Assembly: GCA_000421085.1 (NCBI GenBank)
Contig: ATWE01000001.1
Location: forward strand, 310,001-374,000
Source: Ensifer sp. USDA 6670
Lineage (GTDB): Bacteria; Pseudomonadota; Alphaproteobacteria; Rhizobiales; Rhizobiaceae
Reading direction: 5' to 3'
Length of the DNA stretch: 64,000 nt
Below, one piece after another: positions 46,291 to 54,530 of this stretch (the stretch's first letter is position 1; each line of letters opens with the position of its first letter). The position numbers and the translations under genes are program-made. The notes under the pieces are model-generated. The model did no database searches. It saw only the letters and a program-made list of their open reading frames with translations, and was not told the origin of the DNA.

Positions 46291-46418
46291 AAGACCCTGG
46301 GGAGCGGCAAAGCCGCGGTGACGACATTGAACAGGAGAAATGCAGCCCATGACAGGATTGGCAGCTATGGGAGGGCAGCTTTCTCGGCCCGCCGGCGCGC
46401 GCGGGGCAGGGCGCCGCG

Positions 46419-46928
46419 ATGCCTGAATACTTGAAAACCTATGTGCGCATGATCGACGGATTCAATCGCCGCGTCGGTCGAGTGACCATGTATCTGATCT
46501 TCGCGATGATGGGCATTCTGCTCTATTCGTCCGTATCGAAGGCCTGGCTGCTGCCGTCGCTCTGGACGCTCGAAACCGCACAGTTCGTCATGGCGGCGTA
46601 TTACCTGCTGGGCGGTGCCTATTCGCTCCAGCTGGACAGCCACGTGCGTATGGATCTGGTCTATGGACGCTGGACTGCGCGCACACGCGCAGCGGTCGAT
46701 GCGGTCACCATCCTCATGCTTTTCATTTATCTGGGCTTCCTGTTCTATGGGGGTGTTTCGAGCACCGCCTATGCGCTGAAATACGGAGAGACCAGCTATT
46801 CGAGCTGGGCGCCCTACATGGCGCCGGTCAAGATCGTCATGACGATCGGCATAGCGCTCACCTTCCTGCAGGCGACGTCCATCTTCATCAAGGACCTCGC
46901 GCAGGCGATGGGGAGGCCGATCGCATGA
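46419..46928 (+). CDS. TRAP transporter small membrane subunit (DctQ-type)
   Basis: A 169-residue protein with four hydrophobic segments, e.g. MYLIFAMMGILLYSSV and AVTILMLFIYLGFLFYGGV, and the DctQ-type order. It overlaps the large subunit gene (ATGA) and needs it for function. A gap of 128 bases separates it from the amidohydrolase. The ribosome site is weak. Confidence 0.85.
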   Translation: MPEYLKTYVRMIDGFNRRVGRVTMYLIFAMMGILLYSSVSKAWLLPSLWTLETAQFVMAAYYLLGGAYSLQLDSHVRMDLVYGRWTARTRAAVDAVTILMLFIYLGFLFYGGVSSTAYALKYGETSYSSWAPYMAPVKIVMTIGIALTFLQATSIFIKDLAQAMGRPIA

Positions 46929-48250
46929 GTTACGAAATGATCGCCTTCATGATGTTCTCCTCGATGATGATGACGATGCTGACCGGGCAGAGGGTTTTCG
47001 CCGCCATCGGCGTGGTCGGCGCGGTCTCGGCCGCCTTCCTCTGGGGCAATGGCGGCTTCGAGATGGCCTTCGCCGCCTCGATGAAGCTGATGAAATGGTA
47101 TCCGCTGCTTACCTTGCCGCTCTTCATTTTCATGGGCTACATGCTGTCGGAGTCCGGGATCGCCGAGGATCTCTACAAGATGTTCCACGTCTGGATGGGC
47201 GGCTTGCGCGGGGGGCTTGCGCTCGGCACCATCGGGCTGATGGTCATCATTTCCGCGATGAACGGGCTCAGCGTCGCGGGAATGGCGATCGGCGCGACCA
47301 TCGCGCTGCCCGAACTCCTGCGCCGCGGCTACGACAAGACGATGGTGTCCGGAGTGATCCAGGCGGGCAGTTCGCTCGGCATTCTGGTGCCGCCGAGCGT
47401 CGTGCTGGTGCTCTACGGCATGATCGCGCGTCAGCCGGTAGGCCAGCTCTGGCTTGCGGGTGTGTTTCCGGGCTTGCTGCTGGCACTGCTGTTTTCGGTC
47501 TACGTGATCGTCCGCTGCAAGATCCAGCCGCATCTGGGGCCGGCGCTTCCGAAGGAGGAACGCGACATCCCGCTTGCCGAAAAACTCAAGCTGCTGCGGG
47601 CCGGCATCCTGCCCTTCATGATTTTCTTCCTGATGATGGGCCTTTTCGTGATGGGCATCACAAGCCTCGTCGAGAGCTCGGCCGTGGGGGCGCTTTCCGC
47701 GCTCGCCGCGGCCTGGTGGAAGGGACGCCTGACATGGAACGTCTTCGACAAGACGATCGAGCAGACGCTCGGCATCTCCTGCATGTTCATGTGGATCATC
47801 CTGGCGGCGCTCTGCTTCGGGGCGGTCTTCGACGGTCTCGGGGCGGTCAAGGCAATCGAGTACCTGTTCCTGGAGAAATGGGGACTTGGTCCCTGGGAAG
47901 TGCTGATCCTCATGCAGATTTCCTATCTGATCATGGGCACGTTTCTTGACGACACCGCCATGCTGGTGATCGTCGCGCCGCTCTACATACCGCTCGTCGG
48001 CAGCCTCGGCTTCGACCTGATCTGGTACGGCGTGCTCTACACGATCACCTGCCAGATCGCCTATATGACCCCGCCCTTCGGCTATAATCTGTTCCTGATG
48101 CGCGCGATGGCTCCTCCGGAGATATCGCTGATGGATATCTACAGATCGGTGCTCCCCTTCGTCCTGGTGATGATCGTGGGGCTGGCGATCGTTACGGCGT
48201 TCCCGGAGATCGCACTGTGGCTGCCGCATCATGTCTATGTAAGGGGTTGA
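46925..48250 (+). CDS. TRAP transporter large membrane subunit (DctM-type)
   Basis: A 441-residue protein with about a dozen hydrophobic segments and the DctM family signatures: LPLFIFMGYMLSESGIAEDL, AGSSLGILVPPSVVLVLYGM, MGTFLDDTAMLVIVAPLYIP and YMTPPFGYNLFLMRAMAP. It is the sodium- or proton-coupled channel of the TRAP importer. The stop is followed by a short gap before the binding-protein gene. Confidence 0.9.
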   Translation: MSYEMIAFMMFSSMMMTMLTGQRVFAAIGVVGAVSAAFLWGNGGFEMAFAASMKLMKWYPLLTLPLFIFMGYMLSESGIAEDLYKMFHVWMGGLRGGLALGTIGLMVIISAMNGLSVAGMAIGATIALPELLRRGYDKTMVSGVIQAGSSLGILVPPSVVLVLYGMIARQPVGQLWLAGVFPGLLLALLFSVYVIVRCKIQPHLGPALPKEERDIPLAEKLKLLRAGILPFMIFFLMMGLFVMGITSLVESSAVGALSALAAAWWKGRLTWNVFDKTIEQTLGISCMFMWIILAALCFGAVFDGLGAVKAIEYLFLEKWGLGPWEVLILMQISYLIMGTFLDDTAMLVIVAPLYIPLVGSLGFDLIWYGVLYTITCQIAYMTPPFGYNLFLMRAMAPPEISLMDIYRSVLPFVLVMIVGLAIVTAFPEIALWLPHHVYVRG

Positions 48251-48342
48251 CGGGAGTCGGCGCTTTCGCGGCGCAGAGGGCCCCACGGAGAGGGCTCCAA
48301 AAGAAGAAGTGCATGCTGAACGAAAACAGAGGGAAACGAACC

Positions 48343-49392
48343 ATGACCAACAGACGCGATTTTCTGAAGAAGGCCGGGCTCGCCGCCGCGGCCGGAACCA
48401 CGGCGCTTGCTGCCCCGGCGGTACGTGCGCAATCCGCCAAGATCACCTGGCGCCTGCAGACCTATGCCGGCCCGGCGCTCGCCGAGCATGTCATCAAGCC
48501 GGCGATCGACGCTTTCAACAAAGCCGCCAACGGCGAGATGCAGATCGACCTTTACACGGCCGATCAGCTCGTGCCGACCGGCGAACTGTTCCGCGCCATG
48601 CAGGCCGGCACAATCGACGCGGTCCAGAGCGATGACGACTCGATGGCATCGCCCGTCGATATCAAGGTGTTCGGCGGCTATTTCCCCTTCGCCTCGCGCT
48701 ACAGCCTCGATGTACCCACGCTGTTCCATCAGTACGGCCTCAACGAGATCTGGGCCGAAGCCTATGGCGAAGTCGAAGGGGTCACGTGGCTCTCGGCAGG
48801 ATCCTGGGATCCCTGCAACTTCGCAACGGTGAAGCCGATCAAGACGCTTGCCGACCTCAAGGGCCTGCGCATCTTCACCTTCCCGACCGCCGGCAAATTC
48901 CTGACCCGTTTCGGCATCGTGCCGGTCACACTGCCCTGGGAAGATGTGCAGGTCGCAATGCAGACCGGCGAACTCGACGGTCTCGCCTGGTCGGGAATCA
49001 CCGAGGACTACACCGTAGGCTGGGCGGACGTCACCAAGTACTTCCTGACGAACAATATCTCCGGCGCCTGGTGCGGGTCGTTTTTCGCTAACTCCGCACG
49101 GTGGAAGGAGGTGCCCGAGCATCTGCAGACGCTGTTCCGCCTCTGCATCGACTCCTCGCATTACTATCGTCAGCACTGGTACTGGGGCGGCGAGGCGAAG
49201 TTGCGCGCCGAGGGCACCAAGCTGGAACTGACGACCATTCCGGACGAGGAATGGAAGACGGTAGAAGCGGAGGCCCTGAAGTTCTGGGACGAAATCGCCA
49301 CCACAAGCCCGCGCGCGGCCAAGGTCGTGGAGATTCTCAAGAAGTACCGCGAGACGATGGAAAAGGCCGGGCCGCCCTATCGCTACAGCTGA
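48343..49392 (+). CDS. TRAP transporter substrate-binding protein lacking the conserved carboxylate Arg
   Basis: A 349-residue DctP-type protein with a Tat-like signal (NRRDFLKKAGLAAAAG, cleavage near VRAQ). The family core is clear: EMQIDLYTADQLVPTGELFR, LPWEDVQVAMQTGELDGLAW. In most of the family a strictly conserved Arg follows LKGLKI/M and holds the substrate carboxylate. Here the segment reads LKGLRIFTF, so Phe178 stands in that position. This suggests a substrate without a carboxylate, for example an amine or amino alcohol. The ATG at 48343 follows GAGGGAAACGAACC. Confidence 0.88.
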   Translation: MTNRRDFLKKAGLAAAAGTTALAAPAVRAQSAKITWRLQTYAGPALAEHVIKPAIDAFNKAANGEMQIDLYTADQLVPTGELFRAMQAGTIDAVQSDDDSMASPVDIKVFGGYFPFASRYSLDVPTLFHQYGLNEIWAEAYGEVEGVTWLSAGSWDPCNFATVKPIKTLADLKGLRIFTFPTAGKFLTRFGIVPVTLPWEDVQVAMQTGELDGLAWSGITEDYTVGWADVTKYFLTNNISGAWCGSFFANSARWKEVPEHLQTLFRLCIDSSHYYRQHWYWGGEAKLRAEGTKLELTTIPDEEWKTVEAEALKFWDEIATTSPRAAKVVEILKKYRETMEKAGPPYRYS

Positions 49393-49410
49393 TCGGTGCC
49401 CTGCAACTGA

Positions 49411-49439
49411 CATCCGGGGCCGCAATGCGGCCCCGGATG
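49411..49439 (+). other. Strong hairpin between TRAP binding protein and ligase genes
   Basis: CATCCGGGGCCGC / GCGGCCCCGGATG forms a perfect 13-base stem with a three-base loop. No T-run follows. It lies 18 bases after the binding-protein stop and is probably an mRNA 3' stabiliser or partial terminator that keeps the binding protein abundant. Confidence 0.6.
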
Positions 49440-49487
49440 CGGACGGAACAATTACTACCGGTACCAGGCCGGAACCAGGACCTTCCC

Positions 49488-50858
49488 ATGAGCGCGAAAT
49501 ATACATTCGATGATTTGAAGAAAGACGTTGCCGAGGGCCGTATCGACACGGTGCTCGCCTGCCAGGTGGACATGCAGGGCCGCCTGATGGGCAAGCGTTT
49601 TCATGCGGAATACTTCGTGGAAAGCGCGTGGAAGGAAACGCATAGCTGCAACTACCTGCTTGCGACGGATATGGAGATGGAGACCGTACCCGGCTACAAG
49701 GCGACGAGCTGGGAAAAAGGCTACGGCGACTACACGATGAAGCCCGACCTTTCGACGCTCCGGCGCATTCCGTGGCTCGAAGGCACGGCGCTGGTTCTCT
49801 GCGACATGCTGGACCATGAGACGCATGCGGAGGTGCCGCACTCGCCGCGTGCCATCTTGAAAAGGCAGGTGGCGCGCCTCGCAGCCATGGGCTTCAAGGC
49901 CTATATGGCAAGCGAACTCGAATTCTTCCTCTTCGATCAGTCCTATGACGATGCGAGGCTCTCGGGATATCGCGACCTGCAGCTCGCCAGCGGTTACAAC
50001 GAGGATTACCACATCTTCCAGACGACCAAGGAAGAGGATGTGATGCGGGCGATCCGCAACGGTCTTCAGGGCGCCGGGATCCCGGTCGAGAACTCCAAGG
50101 GCGAGGCATCCGCCGGCCAGGAGGAGATCAACGTCCGTTACGCCGACGCCCTGACAATGGCCGACCGCCATGCGATCATCAAGAACGGCTGCAAGGAAAT
50201 CGCCTGGCAGCGCGGCAAGGCGATCACCTTCCTTGCCAAGTGGAACTACTCGGCCGCCGGCTCCTCGTCGCATATCCACCAGTCGCTCTGGAGCAAGGAC
50301 GGCGAAACGCCGCTATTCTTCGACAAGAACGGGCAATACGGCATGTCTGACCTTATGCGCCACTATGTGGCCGGTCAGCTCGCCCATGCGAGCGAGGTCA
50401 CCTATTTCCTGGCGCCCTATATCAACTCCTACAAGCGCTTCATGGCCGGTACTTTCGCTCCGACCAAGGCGATCTGGAGCAAGGACAACCGCACCGCCGG
50501 CTATCGCCTCTGCGGCGAGGGCAGCAAGGCGATCCGCATCGAGTGCCGCGTCGGCGGCTCCGATCTCAATCCGTACCTCGCCTTTGCCGCCCTGATCGCG
50601 GCCGGCATTTCCGGCATCGAGAGCAAGATGGAACTGGAGGCACCCTTCGTTGGCGACGCCTATCAGGGCAAGGAGGTGCGCGAGATTCCGCATACCTTGA
50701 GAGAGGCGAGCGAGGCGCTCTCCGGTTCGAAGATGCTGCGCGCCGCTTTCGGCGAGGAGGTGGTAGACCATTATGTGCACGCCGCAGAATGGGAGCAGCA
50801 GGAATATGATCGGCGGGTGACCGACTGGGAGGTCGCGCGCGGGTTTGAAAGGGCGTAA
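49488..50858 (+). CDS. Glutamine-synthetase-like gamma-glutamyl amine ligase
   Basis: A 456-residue protein of the glutamine synthetase fold: SELEFFLF (metal Glu), SAGQEEINVRY, SHIHQSLW, NSYKRFMAGTFAPTK, WSKDNRTAGYRL and IRIECRVGGSDLNPYL. The ammonium-site Glu of true GlnA (in GYEAP) is replaced by Phe323 (GTFAP), and the adenylylation tyrosine motif NLYDLP is missing. These are traits of PuuA, PauA, IpuC and similar enzymes that join glutamate to an amine. It follows a TRAP importer and precedes ALDH and ADH genes, so the amine probably carries a hydroxyl group (inference). Confidence 0.85.
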   Translation: MSAKYTFDDLKKDVAEGRIDTVLACQVDMQGRLMGKRFHAEYFVESAWKETHSCNYLLATDMEMETVPGYKATSWEKGYGDYTMKPDLSTLRRIPWLEGTALVLCDMLDHETHAEVPHSPRAILKRQVARLAAMGFKAYMASELEFFLFDQSYDDARLSGYRDLQLASGYNEDYHIFQTTKEEDVMRAIRNGLQGAGIPVENSKGEASAGQEEINVRYADALTMADRHAIIKNGCKEIAWQRGKAITFLAKWNYSAAGSSSHIHQSLWSKDGETPLFFDKNGQYGMSDLMRHYVAGQLAHASEVTYFLAPYINSYKRFMAGTFAPTKAIWSKDNRTAGYRLCGEGSKAIRIECRVGGSDLNPYLAFAALIAAGISGIESKMELEAPFVGDAYQGKEVREIPHTLREASEALSGSKMLRAAFGEEVVDHYVHAAEWEQQEYDRRVTDWEVARGFERA

Positions 50859-50862
50859 AAAC

Positions 50863-51020
50863 GCCCCTCCCCAACCCCTCCCCACAAGGGGGAGGGGCTA
50901 CGTTGCGGCACCCTCCTACCGAAAGCCGATGCCTCCAGGAGTGGCATGGCCGAATTACTGTGCGGAGCGGTGCCGCAGGTTAAGTCCCTCCCCTTGTGGG
51001 GAGGGGTTGGGGAGGGGATC
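50863..51020. repeat. Large inverted-repeat element between ligase and ALDH genes
   Basis: Arms CCCCTCCCCAACCCCTCCCC (from 50863, followed by ACAAGGGGGAGGGG) and TCCCTCCCCTTGTGGGGAGG (to 51020, followed by GGTTGGGGAGGGG) are inverted copies, each itself palindromic. About 90 bases lie between. This is a mosaic repeat of a different family from the RIME copies near the start of the window. It sits within an apparent operon. Confidence 0.65.
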
Positions 51021-51049
51021 CATTGTGAAATGAGAACAGGAAGACGATC

Positions 51050-52435
51050 ATGACGATGATCCGATGTGTTTCGCCGGTCGACGGCGAGGTTTATGCCGAG
51101 CGCCCGGCAATGCCGCTGGAGATGGCGAGGCAGGCCGTGGCACATGCGCGCCTCGCGCAGAAGGCCTGGGCCAAGCGCCCGCTCGATGAGCGGGTGAAGC
51201 TGGTGCTTGCCGGCGTCGCACGTCTCAACGAGATGGTCGACGAGGTGGTGCCGGAACTCGCCTGGCAGATGGGCCGGCCGGTGCGCTATGGCGGCGAATT
51301 CAAGGGATTCAACGAGCGCTCCAATTACGTTGCCTCGATCGCGGCCGATGCGCTGAAGCCGCTCGTCGTGGAGGAGAGCGACCGCTTCGAGCGGCGCATC
51401 GCGCGCGAACCGCATGGCGTCGTCTTCGTCATCGCTCCGTGGAACTATCCCTATATGACCGCGATCAACACGGTCGCGCCGGCGCTGATGGCCGGCAATA
51501 CCGTGATCCTCAAGCACGCCAGCCAGACGATCCTGGTCGGCGAGCGCATGGTGCGCGCCTTTATCGAGGCGGGCGTTCCCGCGGACGTTTTCCAAAATCT
51601 GTTCCTTGATCACGACACGACGGCGGCGCTGATTGCCGCCAGGAGCTTCGACTTCATCAACTTCACCGGATCGGTCGAAGGCGGCCGGTCGATCGAGCGG
51701 GCGGCGGCCGGCACCTTTACCGGCCTCGGCCTCGAACTCGGCGGCAAGGATCCCGGCTATGTGATGGAGGATGCCGACCTCGACGCGGCCGTCGACACGC
51801 TGATGGACGGCGCTACCTACAATTCCGGCCAGTGCTGCTGCGGCATCGAGCGCATCTATGTGCATGAGTCGCTCTATGACGCCTTTGTCGAGAAATCGGT
51901 CGCCTGGGTTTCCAATTACAAGCTTGGCAATCCGCTCGATCCCGAGACGACGCTCGGTCCGATGGCAAACAAGCGCTTTGCGGCAACCGTGCGCAATCAG
52001 ATCGCCGATGCGGTCTCCAGGGGTGCCAAGGCGCTGATCGACCCGAAGCTCTTTCCGCAGGACGACGGCGGTGCCTATCTGGCCCCGCAGGTCCTCGTCG
52101 ATGTCGATCACTCCATGGAGTTCATGCGCGAGGAAACCTTCGGGCCGGCCGTGGGCATCATGAAGGTGAAGAGCGACGCCGAGGCGATCGAATTGATGAA
52201 CGACAGCCGGTACGGTCTCACCGTGTCGCTCTGGACGAAGGATGCGGAGCGCGCCGCGCGGATCGGCGGTGAGCTCGAAACCGGCACGGTTTTCATGAAT
52301 CGTGCCGACTATCTCGATCCGGCGCTGTGCTGGACCGGCGTCAAGGAGACCGGCCGGGGCGGCTCGCTCTCGGTGCTGGGCTTCCACAACCTCACCCGCC
52401 CGAAATCCTATCACCTGAAGAAAGCGACCGCATGA
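51050..52435 (+). CDS. Aldehyde dehydrogenase
   Basis: A 461-residue NAD(P)-dependent aldehyde dehydrogenase. Seen: FVIAPWNYP, NTVILKHASQT, FINFTGSVEGGRSIERAAAG, the general-base Glu in LELGGKDPGYV, the nucleophile Cys in NSGQCCCGIERIYV, and EETFGPAVGIM. It is a little short at the N terminus, as are succinate-semialdehyde-type enzymes. The gene overlaps that of the iron-type alcohol dehydrogenase (ATGA), so the two likely oxidise an alcohol in two steps to an acid, possibly while it is joined to glutamate. Confidence 0.88.
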   Translation: MTMIRCVSPVDGEVYAERPAMPLEMARQAVAHARLAQKAWAKRPLDERVKLVLAGVARLNEMVDEVVPELAWQMGRPVRYGGEFKGFNERSNYVASIAADALKPLVVEESDRFERRIAREPHGVVFVIAPWNYPYMTAINTVAPALMAGNTVILKHASQTILVGERMVRAFIEAGVPADVFQNLFLDHDTTAALIAARSFDFINFTGSVEGGRSIERAAAGTFTGLGLELGGKDPGYVMEDADLDAAVDTLMDGATYNSGQCCCGIERIYVHESLYDAFVEKSVAWVSNYKLGNPLDPETTLGPMANKRFAATVRNQIADAVSRGAKALIDPKLFPQDDGGAYLAPQVLVDVDHSMEFMREETFGPAVGIMKVKSDAEAIELMNDSRYGLTVSLWTKDAERAARIGGELETGTVFMNRADYLDPALCWTGVKETGRGGSLSVLGFHNLTRPKSYHLKKATA

Positions 52436-53577
52436 CCATCACCGCCAACTGGAGCTATCCGACCGCCGTCAAATTCGGCGCCGGCCGGATCAAGGAGCTT
52501 GCCGACCACTGCAAGGCGCTCGGCATCAAGAAGCCGCTGCTCGTAACGGATCGCGGACTTGCCCCTATGGCGATCACGCAGCAGGCGCTCGATATTCTGG
52601 AAGCAGGTGGCCTCGGGCGCGCAATCTTCGCGGACGTCGATCCGAACCCCAACGACAAAAACCTCGAAGCCGGCGTGAAAGCGTTCCGTGACGGCGGCCA
52701 TGACGGCGTCGTCGCCTTCGGCGGCGGCTCGGGCCTCGACCTCGGCAAATGCGTCGCCTTCATGGCCGGCCAGACGCGGCCGGTCTGGGATTTCGAGGAT
52801 ATCGGCGACTGGTGGACCCGCGCGAGCGTCGACGGCATCGCGCCGATCGTCGCCGTTCCGACGACCGCCGGAACCGGGTCAGAAGTGGGACGCGCCAGCG
52901 TCATCACCAATTCGGCAAGCCACGTGAAGAAAGTGATCTTCCATCCGAAGTTCCTGCCGGGCGTCACCATCTGCGATCCGGAACTCACGGTCGGCATGCC
53001 CAAGGTGATCACCGCCGGTACGGGCATGGACGCCTTTGCTCATTGCCTCGAGGCTTATTCATCCCCGTTCTATCACCCCATGTCGGCAGGTATCGCCCTC
53101 GAAGGCATGCGGCTCGTCAAGGAATATCTGCCGCGCGCCTATAAGGACGGAGCGGACCTCGAGGCCCGTGCCAATATGATGAGCGCGGCGGCCATGGGCG
53201 CGGTCGCATTCCAGAAGGGCCTCGGCGCGATCCACTCGCTGTCGCATCCCATCGGCGCGATCTACAACACCCATCACGGCATGACCAACGCCGTGGTGAT
53301 GCCCCCGGTCCTGCGGTTCAACCGCTCGGCGATCGAGGAAAAGATCGGTCGCGCCGCCGCCTATCTCGGCATTGCCGGCGGCTTCGACGGCTTCTACGAC
53401 TATGTGCTGCAGCTCCGGGAGGAACTCGGCGTTCCGGATAAGCTCTCGGCGCTTGGTGTCGGCACGGACCGGATCGACGAGATGGCCGAGATGGCGATCG
53501 TCGATCCGACGGCCGGCGGAAATCCCGTCGAACTGACGCTCGATGCTGCGAAGAAGCTCTTCGCCGAATGCATTTGA
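52432..53577 (+). CDS. Iron-containing (type III) alcohol dehydrogenase
   Basis: A 381-residue enzyme with the group III pattern: NAD-binding VVAFGGGSGLDLGKCVAF, VPTTAGTGSEVGRAS, metal ligands in CDPELT, DAFAHCLEAY, HSLSHPIGA and NTHHGMTNA. It oxidises a primary alcohol to an aldehyde, or the reverse. The start at 52432 overlaps the ALDH stop. A terminator follows, so this is the last gene of the operon. Confidence 0.9.
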   Translation: MTITANWSYPTAVKFGAGRIKELADHCKALGIKKPLLVTDRGLAPMAITQQALDILEAGGLGRAIFADVDPNPNDKNLEAGVKAFRDGGHDGVVAFGGGSGLDLGKCVAFMAGQTRPVWDFEDIGDWWTRASVDGIAPIVAVPTTAGTGSEVGRASVITNSASHVKKVIFHPKFLPGVTICDPELTVGMPKVITAGTGMDAFAHCLEAYSSPFYHPMSAGIALEGMRLVKEYLPRAYKDGADLEARANMMSAAAMGAVAFQKGLGAIHSLSHPIGAIYNTHHGMTNAVVMPPVLRFNRSAIEEKIGRAAAYLGIAGGFDGFYDYVLQLREELGVPDKLSALGVGTDRIDEMAEMAIVDPTAGGNPVELTLDAAKKLFAECI

Positions 53578-53600
53578 CGGGAGCCGTCGTTAATTTTTTC

Positions 53601-53630
53601 AACCCCGGAGAACCCATGTTTTCCGGGGTT
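53601..53630 (+). terminator. Probable rho-independent terminator after the ADH gene
   Basis: AACCCCGGA / TCCGGGGTT is a nine-base stem with a 12-base loop, followed by a T-rich stretch (ATTTGTTGCT). It lies 23 bases past the stop. Confidence 0.65.
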
Positions 53631-53786
53631 ATTTGTTGCTCTCCGATGGAAAATGCGCCCTCCGGTTAACTTTTGGGGGCCAAAAGTTTCCGTTTCGTTA
53701 ACCATGTTCTGCAAGGTTCTATTAAGAAAACCGCGCGCCGGGCACCGCCGGGCGGACCGGAAACGAGCAAGGACGAGGTGAGAGAA

Positions 53787-54503
53787 ATGGCGGTCATCAC
53801 ATTCGCCAATGCAAAGGGCGGTGCGGGAAAGACGACCGCGGCGCTAATCCTGTCGACGGAACTGGCGAGGCAGGGCAACCGCGTCGTGGTACTGGACGCC
53901 GATCCGCAACGCTGGATCACGAGCTGGTCCGAAGTGTCCGGTCGCGTCGCCAATCTCGAAGTGATATCGCACGTCACTCCGGCTTCGCTGCCCTGTCATA
54001 TCCGCGAGCTCAAGGGTGAGGCCGATTTCATCGTCATCGATCTCGCCGGCGCCAAGGATGCGATCGTCGCGTTGGCGCTGGGGCTGTCCGATCATGTGCT
54101 GATACCGGTTCAGGGCTGCGCCATGGATGCGCGGGGCGCCGTACAGATTCTCGAACTTATCCGCCATATCGGAGAGAAGGCGAGGGTCCGCATCAACCAC
54201 TCGGTCGTGTTGACGCGCGTCAATTCGCTGGTGACGACGCGGGCGCTGCAGACGATCAAGGCGCTGCTCGCCTCCCGCGGCGTTTCGGTTCTCGATACAC
54301 CCATCGTCGAGCGCGTCGCCTATCGCGAGATCTTCGAATGCGGCGGCACCTTGCAGATGATGGACCCGAACAGGGTCAGCAATCTCGACAAGGCGCGCGA
54401 AAACGCATACGCGCTTGCCGCCGAGGTGCAAAACCTGCTCCCCGTAACCGCACGCCGCGCCCTGATGTCCCGCCTGCGCTCGGCCTTGCCGCGGGCGGCG
54501 TAG
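53787..54503 (+). CDS. Orphan ParA-family ATPase
   Basis: A 238-residue deviant-Walker ATPase. The N terminus has ITFANAKGGAGKTTAALIL (both signature lysines), then VVVLDADPQRWITSW and DFIVIDLAGAKDAI (Walker B). There is no N-terminal HTH as in plasmid P1-type ParA and no ParB gene beside it, so a chromosome-type partition or a cell-component positioning role (such as the MipZ or McdA type) is possible. It lies between the ADH operon and a convergent oxidase gene and seems unrelated to them. The ATG at 53787 follows GAGGTGAGAGAA. Confidence 0.8.
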   Translation: MAVITFANAKGGAGKTTAALILSTELARQGNRVVVLDADPQRWITSWSEVSGRVANLEVISHVTPASLPCHIRELKGEADFIVIDLAGAKDAIVALALGLSDHVLIPVQGCAMDARGAVQILELIRHIGEKARVRINHSVVLTRVNSLVTTRALQTIKALLASRGVSVLDTPIVERVAYREIFECGGTLQMMDPNRVSNLDKARENAYALAAEVQNLLPVTARRALMSRLRSALPRAA

Positions 54504-54530
54504 CGGTCGATGGCGAAGGGCGGTTGCCGT

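Noticed and set aside
49488..50858. Assignment of the ligase as true glutamine synthetase (GlnA)
   Set aside because: The ammonium-site Glu and the adenylylation motif are missing and the gene neighbours are catabolic.
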